A program made the position numbers and the translations under genes. Of a stretch of 64,000 nt of DNA, positions 23,240-33,904 are shown in pieces. The DNA is from Fusarium oxysporum f. sp. lycopersici 4287 (lineage: Eukaryota; Ascomycota; Sordariomycetes; Hypocreales; Nectriaceae), in contig NC_030987.1 in the NCBI RefSeq assembly GCF_000149955.1, forward strand, positions 1,613,387-1,677,386, read 5' to 3'. How positions within the stretch are numbered: position 1 is the stretch's first letter; each line of letters opens with the position of its first letter. The notes beneath the pieces are model-generated. The model worked only from the letters and a program-made list of their open reading frames with translations, had not been told where the DNA came from and did not search any database.

Positions 23240-25823
23240 ATGAAGTTCCTCCTCCTTTTCCTATTCACCCTTTGGGGTAGTGTCGATGCGAGGTACTGGC
23301 TTGAGGATATCGAGCACCGTGGGACTGCTCCCTATTATCCTGACAAGCTTTACCCTGTGTTTCGCAACGTGAAAGACTTTGGTGCTATTGGCGACGGAGG
23401 TTCGTACTTCACTAGGAGTCAGTTTCATAGCTAACAAAACAGTTGCGGACGACACGGCCGCTATAAATGCAGCAATTAGTGAAGGTGTTCGATGTATTCC
23501 TGGTGTGTGCAAAGGAAGCACTATTTCACCTGCGACTGTCTATATCCCAGCTGGGTGAGTGCGCAAAATAACATCGCTAATCCAGTATTGCTAACAGAGA
23601 AAGAACGTATCTCATCAGCAACTCCCTCATTGATTTGTACTATACGCAAATTATTGGTGACCCCACAAACCGGCCTGTCATCAAAGCATCCGCCTCCTTT
23701 TCTAAGCAAAGCTTCGGCTTAATCGACGGGAACCCCTATCTGTCTACTGNNNNNNNNNNNNNNNNNNNNNNNNNNNNNNNNNNNNNNNNNNNNNNNNNNN
23801 NNNNNNNNNNNNNNNNNNNNNNNNNNNNNNNNNNNNNNNNNNNNNNNNNNNNNNNNNNNNNNNNNNNNNNNNNNNNNNNNNNNNNNNNNNNNNNNGCATG
23901 GAACTCGACAAACGCCTTTTTCGGCCAAATTCGTAATCTGGTTTTGGATACAACTGCCCTTCCCCCAGACTTTCATGCCGTGGGTATACACTGGCCGTCA
24001 TCTCAGGCAACAGCTATCACCAACTGTGTGTTCCAACTGTCGACCGTTCCTGGAAATCAACACACAGGCCTTCTCATAGAAGAAGGCTCAGGGGGACTTC
24101 TCAATGATCTTTACTTCTTTGGTGGGGGAAATGCCACAGTTTTGGGTAATCAACAGTTTACAGCACGTAACCTCTGGTTCTCTAATGCCGACGTCGCGAT
24201 ATGGATGACCTGGGACTGGGGGTGGACTTTCAAGAGTACCGTGTTTAAAAACTGTCGAGTGGGCATCAAGATGGACGATTCCTCGTTTGGTGTTGGCTCT
24301 ATCACGATCCTTGACAGTTGGTTCGAGAATGTTGATGTGGCTATTGCTACAACACGCAACAGTTCACAGAGTATCAGAAGCACAGCTTCTTTGGCGATGG
24401 AAAACGTCAAATTTCAGAATGTGAACAACGTTCTCATGGGCCCTGCAGGTACTGATCTGGCACGTTCTGCTATAGCACCAGTGGAAAGCGCTGTTTTCCT
24501 GATGGTAGGCCAACTCACAGAACTGTGAACATTACTAACAGAATCAGGGGCACTACACGAACTGGGAGGGCACATTCGATGCGACGGCCCTTTATCCGCT
24601 TCCTTTCACTCGGAGTCAAAATCTCCTTGATCGCAACATCTACTATGAGCGATCAAAGCCTCAGTACGAGCAAGTTCCAGGCAGTTCCTTCATCTCAGCA
24701 AAAGCAAATGGTGCATACGGTGACGCATCACATGATGACACTCAGGCGCTCAATGCCTTATTCCAGTACACGGCGGCAAAAGGGCTCATTGCATATCTCG
24801 ACGCAGGATACTACATGGTTTCAGACACTATACACATCCCACCGAATGCCAGAATTGTGGGTGAAGCCCTTGCGTCGATCATCATGGGGACAGGACCCAA
24901 CTTTGGGGACCTGAACAAACCTCGGCCTGTCGTTCAAGTTGGTCGCCCCGGTGATGTTGGCCATATAGAGTGGTCAGATACAATAGTATCAACGCGTGGG
25001 CCAACGGCAGGTGCCGTCCTAATTCAGTATAATTTGTTCGCTCCTGGAGCCCCCTCAGGCATGTGGGATGTACATGCTCGCGTTGGAGGCTTTGCCGGGA
25101 CATATCTTCAAGTTCCAGACTGCCCTGCTATCAAAGGGACAAACACTGTTAACCCGAGATGTCTGGCAGCATACATGAGCTTTCACGTAACAGCTTTCGC
25201 TGGGGGTCTATTCACAGAAAACTGTTGGGTTTTGGTTTGCAGATCACGACCTTGAGGATCAAAAATACCAACGTGTTTCCATTTTTGCAGGACGAGGAGT
25301 TCTTGTGGAGGCACAAAGAGGCCGCATCTGGCTCAGTGCATCTGGCTCAGAACACCATGTTCTGTATCAGTACCAACTCGCCAACACCAGAGACGTTTAT
25401 ATTGGCCACGCACAGACAGAACAGGCATACTTTCAACCCATACCCGTGGCCCAATACCCATTCCCGCCTGTGACAGCACTGAACGATCCAAACTTTCAGC
25501 AAGACTGCCAGAACGACCCTGATCCAGCTGGATGCAACATAGGATGGGGCATGAGAATTCTCAACTCCAGCAACGTTGCCGTCTATGGGGTAGGGTTGTA
25601 TTCGTTTTTCACGAATTACAACGACACCTGTGCTAGCAACAAATCTCCAGGATATTGCCAGGCGAGAACTTTGAGCATTGAAGGCACCAGCGCTGGAACG
25701 AGGTTTCTAGGATTGACTACAGTGGGCACCAGGATCATGGTGCATCGAGATGGGATGGATTTGGCTCCGGCTAGTGACAACAACAGCACATTTGCAGATA
25801 CTTTGGCTTTGTATGTATCATGA
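23240..25823 (+). CDS. secreted GH55 exo-beta-1,3-glucanase, gapped and frameshifted
   Basis: Glucan 1,3-beta-glucosidase of family GH55, built of two pectate-lyase-like beta-helices and acting outside the cell on beta-1,3-glucan. Exons are 23240-23399, 23443-23554, 23604-24504 and 24542-25823. A signal peptide, MKFLLLFLFTLWGSVDA, is clear. The first helix starts at NVKDFGAIGDGVADDTAAI and the second at NGAYGDASHDDTQALNA; both are Pectate_lyase_3 openings. The length is about 817 aa if the 146-N gap is true to size and one extra T is removed. That extra T lies in the run 25230-25233: the downstream frame WFADHDLEDQ only joins ENCWV after dropping one base. Intron 3 is only 37 nt. A good donor (GTATGT) near 25811 and a CAG near 25851 would allow an alternative last residue plus stop. 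Whether the gene is intact depends on the extra T. Confidence 0.85.
23750..23895. other. assembly gap (146 N)
   Basis: A run of N inside exon 3 of the GH55 gene, in the first beta-helix domain. The reading frame is the same on both sides for a 146-base gap, so the stated length may be a real estimate. Confidence 0.99.
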
Positions 25824-25899
25824 GCATTTGACATACTTTTTTGACGTCAGATAATGCAGGGGGAAGCTTAACAAGGGTATCGTTCGCTATACCAGTAAA

Positions 25900-27024
25900 C
25901 TAACTAGAATCCCAAATACCTCTCAATGTTGCCAAAGCAATAAACACAGCTTCATCTGTCCTGATATTCCGGCATCCTTGACCAGGCAAAATATTAACCC
26001 AGTGGTCGAACAACTCCTTGGTCCTGGGACCCTGGATGTCCATACTGCTGAGCTCTTGGTCGTTCATTGCCGCAAACTCCAGACCTCGCGGGCCACCAAA
26101 GACAATGATAAGATGGTTGAAGTTGACTCTCTTAGACGGCGGGAAAACCCTAGAGGCCGGGATACCACGTTCGGAGGTGCCAATACTAACATCGTACCCA
26201 TTCTCGTAAGGACTCTCAGTGAAAACATTGGAGAGGGAACTGGCCCTTCTTACAGTGTATCCCCAATAGTAGCCGCCCTCAGTTCTTGGTGCAGCAGGAT
26301 GCACAGGTTCAGGGTATTGGGTCTCATCCTCGGAGAACTTGAGTGTTATCCGTGTCTTTGGAGGAATCTTAGCCTCAACCTCGACAGGCTCCCCCAGGCC
26401 AACTTCAACGAGCGAACCGGAACCTGTGCTAGTTTCACCAGGAATAACTATTCCTTCTCGATAAGAGATCCAGTCCTTGGGGTTTGGGTGGTGGGGCATG
26501 TCGAGAGTAGGCAACATGGCAGTGAGTCGCAGGTTAGGGTGGAGAGGGAAGAGGGCTTTGCGCATAAATGGCGGCGCCTCTAGGTAGGTTAGAATGTGCG
26601 TGAGGAAATGGCATGGGTCGGTGTCGCCTGTGTAACTGTTGGTATCTGTGTGACGAGGTCGGGCCGAGAGAGGAGAATCGTCAAAAACAACCACTTCATC
26701 GACAGAGAAAGCAGCAAGGGCACGAGCAATCCGCGCGGGTTGGTTCATTCGCTGGTCAGCAGAAGCAAGGCTGTGATTGTTAGTTAGTACGGGAATAGCT
26801 ACTACCAGCAAGCTACATACTCTGAGAGAATACTGCTGGGAACAGCAACGGAGACGGTCCATGGTCGACCACCTTCAATTGGGTCAAATATCGTGGAAGG
26901 TCTGGCGGAACCTCCCTCCCGACCATTATGTTCGGTTTTGCGTTTCTGTTAAAAGTTAATACATTGGTGTGAATTTAGGGGTTGATTGATAACTGACTTT
27001 AGAGTTACGCTCTGAGTAAGACAT
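25900..27024 (-). CDS. SPOUT-family RNA methyltransferase (C9orf114/SPOUT1-like)
   Basis: Putative SAM-dependent RNA methyltransferase of the SPOUT (knotted) superfamily, related to human SPOUT1/CENP-32. Minus-strand exons in my model are 27024-26998, 26945-26821 and 26770-25900, giving 340 aa. The first exon encodes only nine codons and uses a weaker GTCAGT donor. It is supported because it supplies an ATG in frame with the KKRKTE basic stretch expected at the N-terminus. Family features are WTVSVAVPSSIL, then ARALAAFSVDEVVVFDD, YLEAPPFMRKALFPLHPNLRLT, and a knot region LIIVFGGPRGLEFA near the C-terminus. The likely substrate is ribosomal or other structured RNA; this is not established here. 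It is transcribed divergently from the thioredoxin gene, sharing about 250 bp. Confidence 0.88.
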
Positions 27025-27276
27025 CTTGCTGTTAAGGATTGATAAGATCCGAATAGTATAGATCACCTCAGGTAAAGTTGCGACAGCCAGTTCTAAACAA
27101 AAAGTTGTGATAGTGGGGCCAAATGTCCGGCAGAATCTTCCCGCCTTTGTCACCGCCTACCTAACACGGAGCTTTCGAGGGTCGCCCGCGCTTCGTCAGC
27201 ATCATAGCGAACAGAATGCGACAAATGTGGCCTTTCACGACAAGCAAACAGACTCAACAATAACGAAATCGCAACC
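27025..27276. promoter_or_regulatory. shared bidirectional promoter region
   Basis: Only 252 bases separate the start codons of the divergent SPOUT-methyltransferase (-) and thioredoxin-like (+) genes, so both promoters and leaders must lie here. I see no obvious known box. Confidence 0.5.
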
Positions 27277-28026
27277 ATGAGCGGCCCCATTAACATTGCT
27301 TCTGAGTCCGAATGGAGCAGTCTCCTCTCGGGTACAAATGTGGTGATCGCAGATTGTACGTTCGAACATTCCGCGAACACCCATATGATCACTAACACTA
27401 CTTCTACTAAGTCTACGCCGACTGGTGTGGTCCCTGCAAGATGATCGCGCCTACATTCGAAGCTCTCGCCAAAGAACACTCACGCCCGAAGAAGGTTGCC
27501 TTTGCAAAGGTCAACGTCGATAACCAGTCCGGCATCGCTCGAGCCCAAGGTGTTTCCGCCATGCCGACCTTCAAGATCTTCCACAATGGCACCTGCATCG
27601 AGACCATCAAGGGCGCCAACCCTCCCGCTCTTACGGCAGCTATCAATAATGCGGTCAAGCTTGGCGGACCAGCTACTGGCAATGTTTTCAAGACTCCCGG
27701 GCGAACGCTCGGTGGCGAGTCACGATCTGCCTCGCTGTCCAAGCAGTGGAACTTGAAAGGCTTTTTCGATGCTCTAATAGCGTTCTTTGGACTATACTTT
27801 GTTTCTTTGTTCACGGTAAGTGACTGACTGTCGGTCTATCAGTGTGGAATACTGGGGTTTGCTAATTAGATGGTAGTTTGACCCGTATAAGTCAGCGGAA
27901 GAGAGCCCTTTCAACCTTCATCGTAAACCGGCACCAAGAAACGCTGGTGGTTCGCAGAGCGCCGGTGGTGCCAGAGCTCCTCCACGTTCGTCCTTCAAGA
28001 CGTTGGCAGATCTTGGTGGTGATTAA
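27277..28026 (+). CDS. thioredoxin-domain protein with a C-terminal membrane segment
   Basis: Exons are 27277-27355, 27412-27815 and 27877-28026 (introns 56 and 61 nt), 210 aa. Residues 1-110 form a thioredoxin fold with the active site WCGPC (Cys32, Cys35) in FYADWCGPCKMIAPTFEALA and the cis-proline loop SAMPTFKIF. After a Ser/Gly-rich linker, a hydrophobic segment around residues 143-161 (DALIAFFGLYFVSLF) is long enough to span a membrane. A polar, Pro/Arg-rich tail follows, ending LADLGGD. There is no N-terminal signal peptide, so it may be membrane-tethered with the redox domain in the cytosol. Intron 1 interrupts the codon just before the active-site strand. The partner or substrate is unknown. 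Confidence 0.88.
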
Positions 28027-28206
28027 GAGAAACTTCGGGCATGGCGTTAACCGGTATAGGGCCTACATGGGCATGGTTATTCAATCTTTTCAGGCGAACT
28101 TACTATACAGTTCTAGAATCATTCGACTCGTTCATATGATCTTGACTCTCCATTTTTCATTGCAGGGTGACCATTTAGCTGAAGCGTGAAGACAATTGCC
28201 ACAAAG

Positions 28207-28214
28207 TCACGTGA
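28207..28214. promoter_or_regulatory. TCACGTGA palindrome upstream of RSM22
   Basis: A perfect 8-bp palindrome with the CACGTG E-box core (Cbf1/bHLH type), about 80 bases before the chosen start codon of the mitoribosome assembly gene. Position and palindromy fit a promoter element; the binding factor is inferred. Confidence 0.45.
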
Positions 28215-28294
28215 TTGCGCGTCAAGACAAAAAACTCCCAATGAAGCTCTTTAAAACTTCAACTCCATACCCTCAAATTTGTATAGTACGGAAA

Positions 28295-30739
28295 ATGTTG
28301 TCGGCCAGAAGGATCCGAAATGCTTGTCCGAGGTGTAGTGCTTCTTCTTTAACGGTATCTTCACGGTTTTATTCTACTTCCACTCCTTTACTTCGCCCAC
28401 AGCATATTTCTTCCTCCCGTTACTTGCAGCCCAATAGGAACGCAGCAATTACACAGGCATTTTCGACGTCAAGATGTTTGCGACAAGACACACAAACAAC
28501 GGGACAAGCGTCGCCGGAGGAAATTGAGCAAGTTGTTCGAGACGCGAAACAGAGATTTCGAGATACTTTACCAAAAGGATACCTTAACGATGAAGAATAT
28601 GCGGTATACGAACGATTATACGGTGCGCCGCTACGTGAGACGAGACCTGAAGATGTCGGTATTCCAGAGCATGCGGACATGGGACCACAACCCCCACGGC
28701 CAGATAATGAAGGTATTCTATTGAGGCAGCTTGAGGGTGGCGAATTTGAAGAGGTCACTTACGAAATTCCTATGAATGAGAGTGTTGAGGACATAAACGA
28801 GCCAATTCCGGAAACCGACTTGGAGGACCGCGCAATCGACCAAATGGTGCCAGGCTACGTCGATTTAGTTGCCAGAAGCCAACGAGAATACGATGCACTA
28901 CAGAAGCTTTCAGAGGACTTCAAGGTCGCACAGCAGAAGCAACAAGAGGCTGAAGATGAAGCGGCGGCTCAGGAAGAAATAGGGATGGAACGGCTGGAGG
29001 AAGATACAGAAGCGACTTGGCCTGAGGAGTATGAGCATAGTGAGCGGGTCGCTGGCGAGGAGGCGCGATTTCACCCCTTGACTCTAGAGGGTCGCTTCTG
29101 GGGAAGTCCCATTGAGATTCTCTTGCCACAGGACGAAATGGTCATGCCGATTCGTGATCTTCTACAGCGAACTCATATCGATCACGTCAAGAGTGCCGCC
29201 GAAACTGCGTTTGGCGGTCCAGGTCTTCCTCTGTCTCCTGCGACACCTGAAGCCAAGAGGAATGGAAATATGTTTGGTGTTGGCCTTCCAGCAGATCAGC
29301 GACATATGACTGAGATTGAAGGAGATGCTTTCCTTGCAGGCTTCATGCCGCCAGCCTATGCCTCAGTGATGGCTACCCTCAAAGAAGTTCGCAAGCGAGT
29401 TGGCAGCAAGTGGCTTCAGTCCAAACTCAAAGATGGCAGTGGCATGAGCGTTCTTGATGCAGGATCTGGTGGCGCAGGCTTGATTGCCTGGGACGAGATC
29501 GTACGAGCAGAATGGGATTTACTCAAGGAAAAGGGCGAAGTCAAGGGGGACAATCCCCCAGGCAAGCGTACAGTCATTATTGGCTCTGATCGTTTACGAC
29601 ACCGCACCAAGACCTTCCTAGAGAACACCACTTTCCTTCCTCGACTTCCCGACTATGAGCACTCAGGAGAGATGAAGGGCGAGCATCTAGATGCGGGTAG
29701 CAAGCCTCAACCTCGCAAGAGCTACGATGTTATTATCGCCTCTCATCTCTTTCTGAAGGAAGAGCAGGACCACTATCGACAAGCAGTCCTTAACAAACTC
29801 TGGACCTTACTAAACAAAGACGGCGGTGTTCTGATTGTCCTAGAGAAGGCCCATCCTCGAGGATTTGAGGCTGTTGCTCATGTTCGAGACACCGTCCTCC
29901 GGCAGTTCCTTTTGCCTCAATCTGGAGAACCAGAGCTTGATAGCGAGGACTTCAACCCTGCATATCAACGCGAAAAGGAGCTCGGATATGTTGTTGCCCC
30001 CTGTACTAACCAGGGGCTGTGCCCGATGTACCAGACTCCTGGTAAGAGCAAAGGCCGCAAGGATTTCTGCCATTTTAGTCAGAGATTTGTACGTCCTGCG
30101 TTCTATTCTCGAATGCTTGGAAACAGCACGAGGAACCAGGGTGAGGTGGAGTTCAGCTATGTGGCCTTTAGACGTGGCGTTGCCAAGGAGTGGTCTATAA
30201 GTGGTAAAGAGGCAGCAAACCGGGCCTTCGAAGGATACGAACACTCTGACGAAAAGCCCGACATGCAGAGCCTGCCGCGATCTATCATGCCTCCGTTGAA
30301 GAAGAAGGGCCATGTTACCCTTGACTTCTGCACACCGGAAGGCAAGCTTGAGAGATGGACCGTTACCAAGAGCCAAAGCAAACTCGCATACCACGATGCT
30401 CGCAAGTCACGATGGGGCGACCTTTGGGCTCTTGGAGCCAAGACGCGAGTTCCACGCAACGCTCGTGCTGGCAAGGGGCCCGACGACGGTGGTAAACGAG
30501 CCGGACAAGGCAAGAAGCCCAGAAAGGTCGAGATTGTCATGGGGCCTGGCGGTATCAGTGCCAGCGAGAAGAACGCCCCTCGTGAGCGTCGTGGAAAGAA
30601 CAAGATGGACAAGAAGAGCCGCCTTATCAAGGAGATTCTCGAGGCGGAGGAAGAGGAAGAGAGAATAATCGCCAAGCAAATGGATGAAGAAGTAGAGGCT
30701 GAACTGCAAGACGACTCTGACAGAAGAGGTCGATCATAG
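28295..30739 (+). CDS. RSM22: mitochondrial ribosome assembly factor Rsm22/METTL17
   Basis: Methyltransferase-like protein of the mitochondrial small ribosomal subunit, required for its assembly. A single open frame of 814 aa from the ATG at 28295. The frame is open further up to about 28196, but 28295 gives a good mitochondrial presequence (MLSARRIRNACPRCSASS, then RFYSTS). The core starts with a Rossmann-type SAM site, SVLDAGSGGAGLIAWDEI. After VLIVLEKAHPRGFEAV there is a cysteine motif APCTNQGLCPMY followed by DFCHFSQRF, the conserved metal/Fe-S-binding signature of this family. The N-terminal 270 residues are acidic and coiled-coil-like, and the C-terminus is highly basic and acidic in alternation (KKSRLIKEILEAEEEEE). 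It follows the thioredoxin gene on the same strand with 268 bases between. Confidence 0.93.
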   Translation: MLSARRIRNACPRCSASSLTVSSRFYSTSTPLLRPQHISSSRYLQPNRNAAITQAFSTSRCLRQDTQTTGQASPEEIEQVVRDAKQRFRDTLPKGYLNDEEYAVYERLYGAPLRETRPEDVGIPEHADMGPQPPRPDNEGILLRQLEGGEFEEVTYEIPMNESVEDINEPIPETDLEDRAIDQMVPGYVDLVARSQREYDALQKLSEDFKVAQQKQQEAEDEAAAQEEIGMERLEEDTEATWPEEYEHSERVAGEEARFHPLTLEGRFWGSPIEILLPQDEMVMPIRDLLQRTHIDHVKSAAETAFGGPGLPLSPATPEAKRNGNMFGVGLPADQRHMTEIEGDAFLAGFMPPAYASVMATLKEVRKRVGSKWLQSKLKDGSGMSVLDAGSGGAGLIAWDEIVRAEWDLLKEKGEVKGDNPPGKRTVIIGSDRLRHRTKTFLENTTFLPRLPDYEHSGEMKGEHLDAGSKPQPRKSYDVIIASHLFLKEEQDHYRQAVLNKLWTLLNKDGGVLIVLEKAHPRGFEAVAHVRDTVLRQFLLPQSGEPELDSEDFNPAYQREKELGYVVAPCTNQGLCPMYQTPGKSKGRKDFCHFSQRFVRPAFYSRMLGNSTRNQGEVEFSYVAFRRGVAKEWSISGKEAANRAFEGYEHSDEKPDMQSLPRSIMPPLKKKGHVTLDFCTPEGKLERWTVTKSQSKLAYHDARKSRWGDLWALGAKTRVPRNARAGKGPDDGGKRAGQGKKPRKVEIVMGPGGISASEKNAPRERRGKNKMDKKSRLIKEILEAEEEEERIIAKQMDEEVEAELQDDSDRRGRS

Positions 30740-31002
30740 GTGGATGTATTATATGTAAAATAGATGTACCAACACTGGTTCGAGGCCAGGAAGTCATGAT
30801 GAGGGCATTGGGCATGATGATAGATCTCAACACCAAAACAATGTAACGCTTTTATGCAATACACTCCTTGAAGCCTTCGAACCATGCTTAGTTGTCGTGA
30901 AGCACTCTCCCGCAGCATAATGAGCCTCATTCAAGTCATTCAGCGTACGCGGCGACTTCTTGAACGTCATTCCGAGGATTGAACCTCAACAATAAGAGCC
31001 AC

Positions 31003-31085
31003 GCCCGGTTAGCTCAATCGGTAGAGCGTGAGACTCTTACGAGTACGCGATCTCAAGGTTGCGGGTTCGACCCCCGCATCGGGCT
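31003..31085 (+). tRNA. tRNA-Lys (CTT) with a 10-nt intron
   Basis: Acceptor GCCCGGT pairs with ATCGGGC, and the T-arm GCGGG-TTCGACC-CCCGC is perfect. The anticodon stem TGAGA/TCTCA encloses CTCTTA, a 10-base insertion at 31040-31049, and A38. Removing it gives the normal loop CTCTTAA with anticodon CTT (31036-31038). The insertion lies one base 3' of the anticodon, the canonical position for tRNA introns. Confidence 0.94.
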
Positions 31086-31121
31086 GTTCCTATAAATTCG
31101 ATTGCGAGCGTTTGCGAGGCT

Positions 31122-31140
31122 TTCTTTTTTGTTTTTTTTG
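31122..31140 (+). terminator. T-run terminator for tRNA-Lys
   Basis: Runs of T beginning about 37 bases after the mature tRNA-Lys end, as expected for RNA polymerase III termination. They are somewhat further from the gene than usual. Confidence 0.4.
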
Positions 31141-31348
31141 TGTTCTGTGATAGTTTGTGCTGCGGTGTCATGGTGATGTTTTTGGCGTGAGCCTTTACGA
31201 TGATGCGTCAAACAAGAGACTATTTTATCTTTTTGTCTGCTCCTGACGAATGACGATTTAGGATCCAATTGGCCTTGCTATTCCTTCATCATGACATGGA
31301 TTGAATCACTAATACGTAGGCGAAGTCCATATCATGGCCATTTGGTTA

Positions 31349-31355
31349 TCACGTG
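31349..31355. promoter_or_regulatory. TCACGTG Cbf1-type box upstream of siroheme synthase
   Basis: The heptamer TCACGTG is the Cbf1 site that serves sulfur-assimilation (MET) promoters in yeast. It is about 475 bases upstream of the siroheme synthase start. The motif is seen; function is inferred from the gene's role in sulfite reduction. Confidence 0.35.
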
Positions 31356-31827
31356 TTTTGATATCAGATGGTTTTCTCGAAATTTGCATCTCCGCCCAAG
31401 AACCAAAACCACGGAATTTCATGCTATGCATCAGATCATCTTATCGCTTCCCACACTCAAAAATAACGTGCTTTATCGCAATTCTGACATCTCCGGTTGC
31501 GGCCCGCGGAAGTCGGCGATTGCGTTATCAAGGGTGTCTTTGGTGCCCGCCGACAGCCCGATTAGAGAGATGGCGTGAGTTTGAGCCAATGACACGAGCC
31601 TGATTTGGAGTCTTTGGAGGGGGAGGGGCAATGGGGTAACTTTTTTTTCTTCTATCGGCTCATGAGGGAGGAGCAGGGGTTCAGGGTCTAGTCTCGTTCA
31701 GTTCATGAGAGAGCTCTTTTATAAGCCGACCGAGTCTCGCAGTCGCGACATTTTGGTGCGTTTTTGCTGAGGTGAAATATTTCTTTTCTTTATTTTCTGT
31801 ATAAGCAGATCAATCAAATTATTCGAA

Positions 31828-33602
31828 ATGGCGTCAATAATACCTTCATCGCTTCTCGCAGCTCTCAACTGCAGAGGCAATACTCATCTCGTTATCGGCA
31901 CGAACCCGCTCGCTGCGACTCGATGTACCCAGTCTCTAAGCTCTGGCGCAAAACCAATCCTTATTGCCCCCGAAGGCTCTGAGCTTCACTATGCTCTGCA
32001 GAAGAAGATCGACGATGGCAGTGTCCAATGGCACAAGAAGCAGTTCGAAGACGCCGATTTGCTAAGACTTGGGCGCGAGGAAGTGGATGGTGTAGTCGAT
32101 GCTGTCTTTGTCACATCAGGACCACGAGACCCTCAAAGTAGGTCTTGTAACAAAGGACAAAGTCAATATACTAAAAATTATCAGGTCTTCATATTTCTGC
32201 CCTCTGCAAACGAAATCGCATTCCCGTAAACGTCGTTGACGCTCCTCAACTCTGCACATTCTCTCTCCTCTCGACACATACCGACGGCCCGCTCCAGATC
32301 GGCGTCACTACAAATGGCCGTGGCTGTAAGCTAGCCTCGAGAATTCGTCGTGATATTGCCGCTTCCCTCCCCGTCAACTTGGGTGCTGCCTGCACACGCC
32401 TCGGAGACGTCCGCCGCCGCATCCATGATGAAGACTCCCTAGGCGCTCAAGACGACCCCGCCTCTCTCGATGACTCGTACGACCAAAACGCTCAATTCAA
32501 CCGTTTAATTACTGAGGAGGATGCGAAGAACCGAAGGGTGCGCTGGTTGAGTCAGGTCTGCGAATACTGGCCCCTGAAGCGCCTCGCTGCTATTACCGAC
32601 AATGATGTTGAGGCGGTTCTCAAGTCATACCCCGGTAATGGCCCTGATATCAAGCGTGATCCTGGTACGCCAGAGAAGCGTGTTGGTACCATTATCTTGG
32701 CTGGTAGCGGACCTGGTCACCCTGATCTCCTCACCCAGGCTACTCATAAGGCTATCAAGACCGCTGATCTTATTCTTGCTGATAAGCTGGTGCCTTCTGG
32801 CGTCCTTGACCTTATCCCCCGCCGCACTCCTGTTCAGATCGCTCGCAAGTTCCCCGGTAACGCAGATCGCGCTCAAGAAGAACTTCTTGAGATGGCTCTC
32901 GCCGGAGTTCAAGAGGGCAAGACAGTCTTGCGCCTCAAGCAGGGTGATCCATATGTATATGGACGTGGTGGTGAGGAGGTGGCCTACTTCCGTCAACACG
33001 GCTTTGGAGACAGAGTATCGGTTCTCCCAGGTGTTACGAGTGCTTTAAGTGCTCCTCTTTTCGCAACCATCCCTCCTACGCAACGTGATGTTGCTGACCA
33101 GATCCTGATATGCACTGGCACGGGCAAGAAGGGCAAGGCTCCTTCACCACCAGAGTTCGTGCCCAGCCGTACTGTGGTCTTCCTCATGGCCCTTCACCGA
33201 ATCAACGGCCTCATCCGTGAGCTGACCACTCACATCGAGCTTGAGCCTCTTGCTCCGGCTAATGAAGAGGCTGCTTCATCGCAGCCCCCTCCTCCACCAG
33301 AACCTACTCAAGTCTCGCCTGTAACAGGCGAGAGCAAGCGAGTACTCTGGCCCCGCAACACTCCGTGTGCTGTCATTGAGCGTGCCAGTTGTCCCGATCA
33401 GCGGGTTATTAGAACCACACTTGAGCATGTTGCTGAGGCCATTGAGACAGAGGGCAGCCGGCCTCCAGGTCTCTTGGTTGTTGGACGATCTTGCGAGACT
33501 CTTTTCACCCCTGAAAAGGGTCGAGCTTGGGTCGTTGAGGAAGGATTTAGAGGAATGGAGATAGAAGATTTCACTGTCGGCCTTGATGCCTTGCAAGCAT
33601 GA
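31828..33602 (+). CDS. MET1: fused siroheme synthase: dehydrogenase/chelatase-like plus uroporphyrinogen III methyltransferase
   Basis: Makes siroheme, the cofactor of sulfite and nitrite reductase. Exons are 31828-32137 and 32185-33602 (47-nt intron), 575 aa. Residues 1-190 resemble the NAD-binding Met8/CysG N-terminal domain: the Rossmann-like stretch HLVIGTNPLAATRC, then VDAVFVTSG and RIPVNVVDAPQLCTF. From about residue 250 there is a typical SUMT (uroporphyrin-III C-methyltransferase) domain: VGTIILAGSGPGHPDLLT, then ADLILADKLV, RLKQGDPYVYGRGGEE and VLPGVTSALSAP. A Pro-rich insert (QPPPPPEPTQ) precedes the C-terminal substrate-closing part, CAVIERASCPDQRVIRTTL. The domain order is as in bacterial CysG; yeast splits these activities between Met8 and Met1. 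I use the symbol for the methyltransferase half. Confidence 0.92.
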
Positions 33603-33904
33603 TTCATGATATCCTATATGATTTGGTTTGGAGTTTACGCGGGCATGATAAAGGTTGCATAGCTGGAGTTGGGTACATCTGGATATTACTTCTACATAGA
33701 CTCATATCAACAACGATCATTACTATCCAATATTTATTCACTCTGCACGCGAGCGCTTCGTGTTTAGCGGTGCATCGCCGTCCTCCTCTGACGGTCTCTT
33801 GCTTGCCAAAGTTTTCCGCAAGTCTTCCTGTCCAGGCTTTTCCAATAGGACCAGCTCTTAATACTTCTCATCATCCGAAAAACCTTTTAAGTAGTCACCT
33901 CTCA
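33603..33904. other. intergenic between convergent units
   Basis: About 300 bases between the siroheme synthase stop and the end of the broken oxygenase copy B. T-rich; nothing recognised. Confidence 0.4.

Larger units (their letters stand above)
31086..31827. other. intergenic, upstream of siroheme synthase
   Basis: About 740 bases between tRNA-Lys and the siroheme gene. T-rich runs just after the tRNA (31122-31140) can serve as the Pol III terminator. A TCACGTG lies at 31349-31355. Overlapping open frames at 31291-31603 have no family features. Confidence 0.5.
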
